From Tricholomella constricta (taxonomy: Eukaryota; Basidiomycota; Agaricomycetes; Agaricales; Lyophyllaceae): a stretch of DNA of 64,000 bases. The translations under genes and the position numbers were made by a program. Below the pieces are notes generated by a model. The model saw only the letters and a list, made by a program, of their open reading frames with translations, did no database searches and was not told the origin of the DNA. Positions within the stretch are counted from its first letter, which is position 1, and each line of letters begins with the position of its first letter. Shown here piece after piece: positions 59,637-64,000 of the stretch. Location: assembly GCA_013368375.1 (NCBI GenBank), contig JAACJP010000003.1, positions 806,001 to 870,000 of the forward strand, given 5' to 3'.

Positions 59637-61891
59637 CGAAGAAAGGCATAAGTTCGCGCGGCAGAGGAAAGGCGCGCGTAAGATAGGTTCGGGGGGCGCC
59701 CGATTCTCCACGCGAGATCGGGTCGGCAGGATTGAGTTCAGATTCGATGTATTTGAAAGAGGGAACTATAAGATGTTGGGAAAGCACGGTGTAGGTGCGT
59801 CGTGTGCAGAGATTGATCGGGAGATTGGGGCTACGGTGCTTGTTATGTGCACCAATCGCTCCGTAGTTGTCGGAATGTATTAAAATGTGTGTGTTAGAAA
59901 ATTCGAGTTGGGCTAAGAAGGAAATGGCGAGCTCGACCGCGACGGCTTCGAGCCAGCATATATCATGCTGCGGTTGTTTCCAATCTTTGACGAGCTTGAA
60001 AGCGTGCCAGAATTCTCCGATAATAATACCGAGACCCCACGAGGTGGACGCGTCGACAAAAATATCAATTTCGGCAAAATCGCGGATGGGATGAAGTTGG
60101 CGATAACCAGAAGGATCTTCAAGTTTTGTGCGCCACCAGCGTAAGGCGTGGACGACGGAGTCCGAAAGGTGGTGAGCAACGAAAGCATTAGTTTTGTAAC
60201 CTAAGAATTATCAGATTTAGGAAAGTGGGAGAAATTTTGGGAATTCGAACCCGACATAAAATTAGAGAAGGCGGGAAGTCTTGAAGAGCCTTCGGGGTAC
60301 ACGAATGAGACATGGACGAGAGTGCCGTGGATAACCTGAATGTCACGGAGTTTGAAAGCTGCGTGTTGTTCGACGTGAGCGTTGAGCATGTTCGAAACGC
60401 GAGCTAAGTATTTTTGACGTTTCTTTTCGGTTAAAGAAACAGTACGAAGGATTAGATCCCAAGAGAATCCGATATATGTGAAGGAGGTAGAGAAACAGGG
60501 ATCTGTTTTCTCAGGGTGCCATGGAATGTTGAGATCGGCTATAAGAGCCATAATCGATTCACGATCGTGAAGGTAAGTAAACGGACCCTCTCGAAAAGGA
60601 CCGGTGGTGACCGGGAAGCGGAAGGCTTCGACATCGTCTTCATATTTGAGAAAGAGGGAGGAGGTTTGAACTTCGGCATGCCAAATGTCGATAAAGGCAT
60701 TTGCGATCTGACCCGAGTTACTACTGGCGGGCCGAGCACCGAAAGGGTGCACATGGTCCAGATAAAAGGCGCCTCGAAACGAGACGACTAGGAAAGGTTT
60801 ATGATCCGGTAACGCTGGACACGTGCGGTGAAAGGCTTTGATGTCGAAAGACATAGCCTGGGTACCAGGAGGAGCGCGAGCGACCTTAGGTTAGAAAAGA
60901 AGTTAGAAATTGAGTTCAAATTGAAGAGTCGTATGAAATTGAGGTGATAGACGTATAGAGATAAGTAGCCCTGATCTGGGGCGATGTTAAGAGAGATGAA
61001 TAGCGCCTGTAGGCGCGAGCCAAAAGGCAAAGAGGTTGAGAATATGAGAAGACGGAGAATGGCGTCATAAGAAAACCGAGATTCGAGGAGACCGAAATAA
61101 CGTCTCGAGAAATTCGAGGTGAGTAGAGTTTGGAATTTAGAGTAAGACGAGGGCCCGAAAATTAGGGCGAACGCCTGGAGATTGGGTGCCACGAATATGC
61201 GAGGCGATGTACAATGAATTTAGAAATTACATCGCGTAAAGCGATGTTGAATGTATGTTAGATTGTAAGTGATAAGACTAACCTCTTCAGCGACTCGAAA
61301 CGCCATGTCGAAACGTGTGGGGAAGTCATCCTTGGAGATGAAGCTGTTAACTGAAGGCGTGCCAGACAAAGGGTCCTTCTTGCATAGATTGCGACAGACA
61401 CGCAGTTTCGGGGGAAGTCCGGGACCTGCGTCTTGCTCCGCTACGATAAAAGGAGAACAATAAATAGGTCCTCGCATGATACGTTCGACTTCTTCAAGAG
61501 TAAAAGGACCGGACATACGCCCGAGACTGATTTCTGTGGCGAGGTACTCGGCGACAGCTTCTGGATGGATGTCAACAGATGGATGATTTTTAATGATTAC
61601 GGACTTGGTCAATTTGGGTAGTGTGCCGAGGGGAAAGCCGTGTTTGAGATTGTTGACAAGGAGAGGATAGGTTTGAGAGAGGTTGTGTTTATTAAGGAGG
61701 CGATCGAAAGCGGAGACATTATAGGGGGTGACGACGCGTTCGAAGAGTTCGTTATCAAAAGAACTAAACGAAGGTAGGCGAGGGCGATAATGAATGTGGG
61801 CTGAAAAATCGCGATAAGCAAGGACGGTCTCAGGCTTGAATAAAGCCGTCAAAGGTCCTATCACATGCTGCACTCCGTTCGAAGGCTGCAT
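59629..61891 (-). CDS. Reverse transcriptase-RNase H polyprotein (Ngaro-like)
   Basis: Exons 61283-61891, 60251-60884 and 59629-60200 keep one frame over 604 codons. Exon 1 starts MQPSNGVQHVIGPLTALFKP and holds PLLVNNLKHGFPLGTLP and IYCSPFIVAEQDAG; exon 2 has MSFDIKAFHRTCPALPDHK, YLDHVHPFGARPASS and LKYEDDVEAFRFP (Y-x-D-D). The 398-bp intron uses GTTAGT and an AAG acceptor; the 50-bp intron (60201-60250) ends in CTTAG. The last exon has RNase H blocks IFVDASTSWGLGI, WLEAVAVELAI and HSDNYGAIGA. Stop TAG at 59629 overlaps the recombinase ATG. The ORF appears intact. Confidence 0.85.
60201..60250 (-). other. 50-bp intron in pol
   Basis: GTTCGAATTC at the 5' end, CTGATAAT as a likely branch site and ATTCTTAG at the 3' end. 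Removal joins NFMS to GYKTNAFVAHHL without a frame change. Unspliced reading meets a stop (TAG) at 60201, so splicing is needed for RNase H. Confidence 0.75.
60885..61282 (-). other. 398-bp intron in the reverse transcriptase
   Basis: Begins GTTAGTC and ends CTAACCTAAG, with phase 0 between VAEE and VARAPPG, two blocks that are adjacent in related enzymes. Unspliced reading stops at 61220. An internal open frame (60788-61192) is only a shadow of the intron and neighbouring exon. Confidence 0.65.
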
Positions 61892-62556
61892 GAGGGGCCC
61901 CGCAGAGCGAACAGACGTGGAGCGCGTCGGTACCGTGGCGATTATCACAGAATTTGTTGAGGTTGTAGAAGATGCAAATTCTTTTGGCGCCTCCGCCTTT
62001 GTGAGACTTAGCGGTCCACAAGGTGTTGTCGCGCACTCGTGAGAAAAAGGGCTTGCCGTCCTCGAAGGAGGTTGAGCTGGTAGGGTGGTCTCGAAACGAA
62101 TGGCCCTTGGCACAAATAAGGCACTGGGGCGCCGCTCGCGTTGAGCTAGACCGAAAGGGCTGGCGGGAACGTAGAGAAGCCGGGGGAGCATCGCCTCGCG
62201 GAAACCGAGACATCTTGTTTGGAGTGAAAGGTTCGGTATCTGCATGTCGTTTGAAAGCCGTCGAAATGGCTTTGCGCTCCCTGTCCAGGTCTCCGAGGCG
62301 AATGCGCAGGAGGACTTCCGAGGCGTATGCGTCCCAGTCGAAGAGAACACCCTTAAGAATATCCCTACGAGCTTTAAGCTCGAAGGAATACCAATCCGAG
62401 TAGGTTACCTCGAAGTTGTCGAGTTGCGTAAAGAAGTCCCGATGTTTTTTATATTCGGTGGCGTAGGAGGGAGCCGACTCTTGTGGAGCCGAGGCTGGCG
62501 ACTCCGTACCGATGGTCGCAACTGAAGGCGACGGATTACATAGGAGCTCCAGAGCA
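61830..62556 (-). CDS. Gag of the Ngaro-like element
   Basis: The frame is open from upstream of 62,520 to the stop at 61830. It codes ATEYKKHRDFFTQLDNFEVT, WYSFELKARRDILKGVLFDW, RIRLGDLDRERKAISTAF, then a basic stretch and a zinc-finger-like Cys/His cluster: ICIFYNLNKFCDNRHG, HVCSLCGAPHAAF and SAACDRTFDGF. This follows the gag pattern of fungal tyrosine-recombinase elements. No in-frame ATG is visible upstream of MSRFPRG, so a 5' exon or non-AUG start is likely. It overlaps the pol ATG by about 60 bases in another frame. Confidence 0.7.
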
Positions 62557-62560
62557 ACAC

Positions 62561-62724
62561 AATTTTGGGATGAAGGAACGAGGAGACGAGAGATGTCTCA
62601 AAATATAAGAAATACTAAAATAAGTAGTACGACGAAAACAGAGAGAAATAAAAAGGTTCCGTACATGCGTGCCTTATCTCAGCTTAGGCTAGCCGTGCGC
62701 AAGCTTACGTAGCCTTAGCTAACG
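62561..62724 (-). repeat. Split direct repeat A1 (element 5' end)
   Basis: 164 bp, matching 52792-52955. It carries a short hydrophobic ORF on the minus strand (MYGTFLFLSVFVVLLILVFL) that is probably chance. Confidence 0.92.
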
Positions 62725-62950
62725 GTATGTAGAGAATATTCATACTACCTGCACACATCAGTGGTCACACTCATCCCCGAGCCTCGGTCGCCCAATTCAC
62801 TCTCGGTTGAGTGCCATGTTGGTTGTGTAATATACAGGTTTCATATACAGTTGACAATGAAAAGTACGTGTGAGAGAGTGAAGGAAGTGGATCACGAAAA
62901 GACGGACGTTAGCCGCTTACATTTGGCATATGTATTACCATGAAGGAGAT

Positions 62951-63988
62951 TCACGGCCGTATGGGCGAGCTGGAAGCGCATGCGAAAAGGTTCAACGAGT
63001 CATCTGAGAAAGGCATAGTGTGCTGGTAATCGTCGTCGTTGACCTGCTGGCCCTGATATTCAGGATAGTGGACGGCCCGGGGAGGTGTTTCTGATCGAAA
63101 GCGAATGCACATCCTCTGGAATGGGTGTAGAGTTTCTCTCTTCGTAAAAGCATCCGAAAGAAGGGATGAAAAATTGTGCGATGTCGATCGAAGTGGACAT
63201 CCTATCTCGCTGTCGTTGTAGGTATCTTTGACGTTCTCGAGATGAATAGGTCCGCTGTCGGTGCCGACTCGCAGGCGTGCAAAGGATACCGAAGACTTTG
63301 GCGTCTTGGGCCCCATACTGAAAGGCGATGGGTGTATGCGTCGCGCATGTGCAGTGTGGTGTTGTACGTGTGCAAGTTTCCTTTTCTTTCTGTCGGACAT
63401 CGGGTCCTCCCGTCTACGAATCCAACAACCCACCAAGGCTTCCCACTCCCATGCACCATCTAAGTTATATTCAGAAGATAGTGAAAATGGAGGATGCCCG
63501 GTTTTCTGTAATGAGACGGCGTGGGGCAAATCTAGCACTCGGAGTCCAAGGCACCTGTGTTCAGCATCATCTACCAGCCCAATGAGTTCGTGCCGATAGC
63601 TCTGAATTCGCGTGATGCCGTTCCGGTTGGTGAGTTGACTCTCGTGGGCGGGAAGTTCAATATGACGAAGAGCACATGCCCACAAGGATGCTTCCAATTG
63701 CAACAGGCCGCAAGAACGCAATGTAGACGCCAGGTCCTCTATTGTTTCCCGCAGGGTGTCTAAACGCTCATCTGAGCGAGAAAACACCTTTGTCACCAGA
63801 GGCGTAAAGGTAGATGCCTGCGGTAGAGCTTCGCGGAGATGGTCAACCAGACGCGCCTTCACCGAGCTATGTGTCTGTGAGGCTAACCAACAGGTAGCCA
63901 GACATAGAAGTAGCCCTCGAATATCTGCAGTCAAGCTATCTGGGACCACCGGTGAAGTTGCAAAGGCGGCCAAGAGCATTTCGCCCAT
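62951..63988 (-). CDS. Uncharacterised protein (may be partial at window end)
   Basis: ATG at 63988 opens MGEMLLAAFATSPVVPDSLT, but the frame is still open to the window end, so the start may lie outside. Helical blocks LLLCLATCWLASQTHSSVKA, DERLDTLRETIEDLASTLRS and SLWACALRHIELP suggest an alpha-helical repeat region; the C-terminal half is Ser/Arg-rich (RRREDPMSDRKKRKLAHVQ) and ends SPIRP. One frame from 63988 to 62951, no introns needed. I do not recognise the family. Confidence 0.6.
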   Translation of the reverse strand: MGEMLLAAFATSPVVPDSLTADIRGLLLCLATCWLASQTHSSVKARLVDHLREALPQASTFTPLVTKVFSRSDERLDTLRETIEDLASTLRSCGLLQLEASLWACALRHIELPAHESQLTNRNGITRIQSYRHELIGLVDDAEHRCLGLRVLDLPHAVSLQKTGHPPFSLSSEYNLDGAWEWEALVGCWIRRREDPMSDRKKRKLAHVQHHTAHARRIHPSPFSMGPKTPKSSVSFARLRVGTDSGPIHLENVKDTYNDSEIGCPLRSTSHNFSSLLSDAFTKRETLHPFQRMCIRFRSETPPRAVHYPEYQGQQVNDDDYQHTMPFSDDSLNLFACASSSPIRP

Positions 63989-64000
63989 GGCGTGGGAGTG

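Larger units (their letters stand above)
52562..62724 (-). mobile_element. Ngaro-like (DIRS order) tyrosine-recombinase retrotransposon, with nested copia
   Basis: Read on the minus strand the order is A1 (62561-62724), gag, RT-RNase H, tyrosine recombinase, B1 (52956-53148), A2 (52792-52955), a 37-bp spacer, B2 (52562-52754). A1 and A2 look identical over 164 bp; B1 and B2 differ by one base over 193 bp. B1 and A2 abut exactly. This A1-ORFs-B1A2-B2 arrangement is the split direct repeat of Ngaro-type elements, and the enzymes (RT of the YxDD type, tyrosine recombinase instead of DDE integrase) agree. A copia element sits at 53318-58207. Without it the element would be about 5.3 kb. No target-site duplication is seen, as expected for tyrosine recombinase integration. 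Confidence 0.88.

Noticed and set aside
60788..61192. 134-codon minus-strand ORF as a separate gene
   Set aside because: It covers the pol intron and part of the next exon in the wrong frame and has no family motif.
1..64000. CRISPR arrays, bacterial operons or tRNA genes
   Set aside because: Introns and gene families are eukaryotic; no regularly spaced repeats of CRISPR type and no cloverleaf with GGTTCGAxxC were found by eye.

Overview
The window is nuclear DNA from a filamentous basidiomycete, most likely a mushroom-forming Agaricomycete. Genes are dense, on both strands, and cut by many short (about 45-60 bp) GT-AG introns. The proteins are typical eukaryotic and fungal families, and the mobile DNA is of fungal copia and tyrosine-recombinase types. 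Exon boundaries are read by eye from splice motifs and family conservation; gene-level ranges are firmer than internal junctions.

Bases 1-26,700 hold housekeeping genes: a PHO80-type cyclin (cut by the window edge), ribosomal protein uL11, a MED1-like Mediator subunit, a large disordered protein with a C-terminal membrane anchor and a PP1-docking-like motif, palmitoyl-protein thioesterase, a concentrative nucleoside transporter, a WDR68/DCAF7-type WD40 protein, a sugar transporter, an HNH-nuclease-domain protein lying between two direct repeats, an Apq12-like membrane protein, the MPC2 pyruvate carrier subunit and two unrecognised genes. A gap of about 2.1 kb (11.2-13.3 kb) shows no convincing gene.

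Bases 27,600-51,900 hold a CBM5/12-DM9 lectin-like protein, a tetraspan membrane protein, a basidiomycete RS/G-rich protein, COG5, the acetolactate synthase regulatory subunit ILV6, an uncharacterised gene, an HMG-box transcription factor whose last codons are duplicated in tandem downstream, a glycine-rich RRM protein, an HMT1/ABCB6-type ABC half-transporter, an allantoate/nicotinate-type MFS permease and a small conserved gene.

Bases 52,562-62,724 are mobile DNA. A minus-strand Ngaro/DIRS-order tyrosine-recombinase retrotransposon is bounded by split direct repeats (A1 - ORFs - B1 A2 - B2) and encodes Gag, RT-RNase H and a tyrosine recombinase, with three apparent spliceosomal introns and an ATGGCTAG stop/start overlap between pol and the recombinase. 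A 4.89-kb copia LTR element (5-bp TSD AGTAA, nearly identical LTRs, primer site matching the anticodon arm of initiator tRNA-Met) is inserted inside the last coding part of that recombinase gene and has itself lost its reverse transcriptase core. The window ends in a partial unrecognised gene. These nested elements are the most distinctive content; the flanking genes look like ordinary single-copy genes and do not form a recognisable metabolic cluster.
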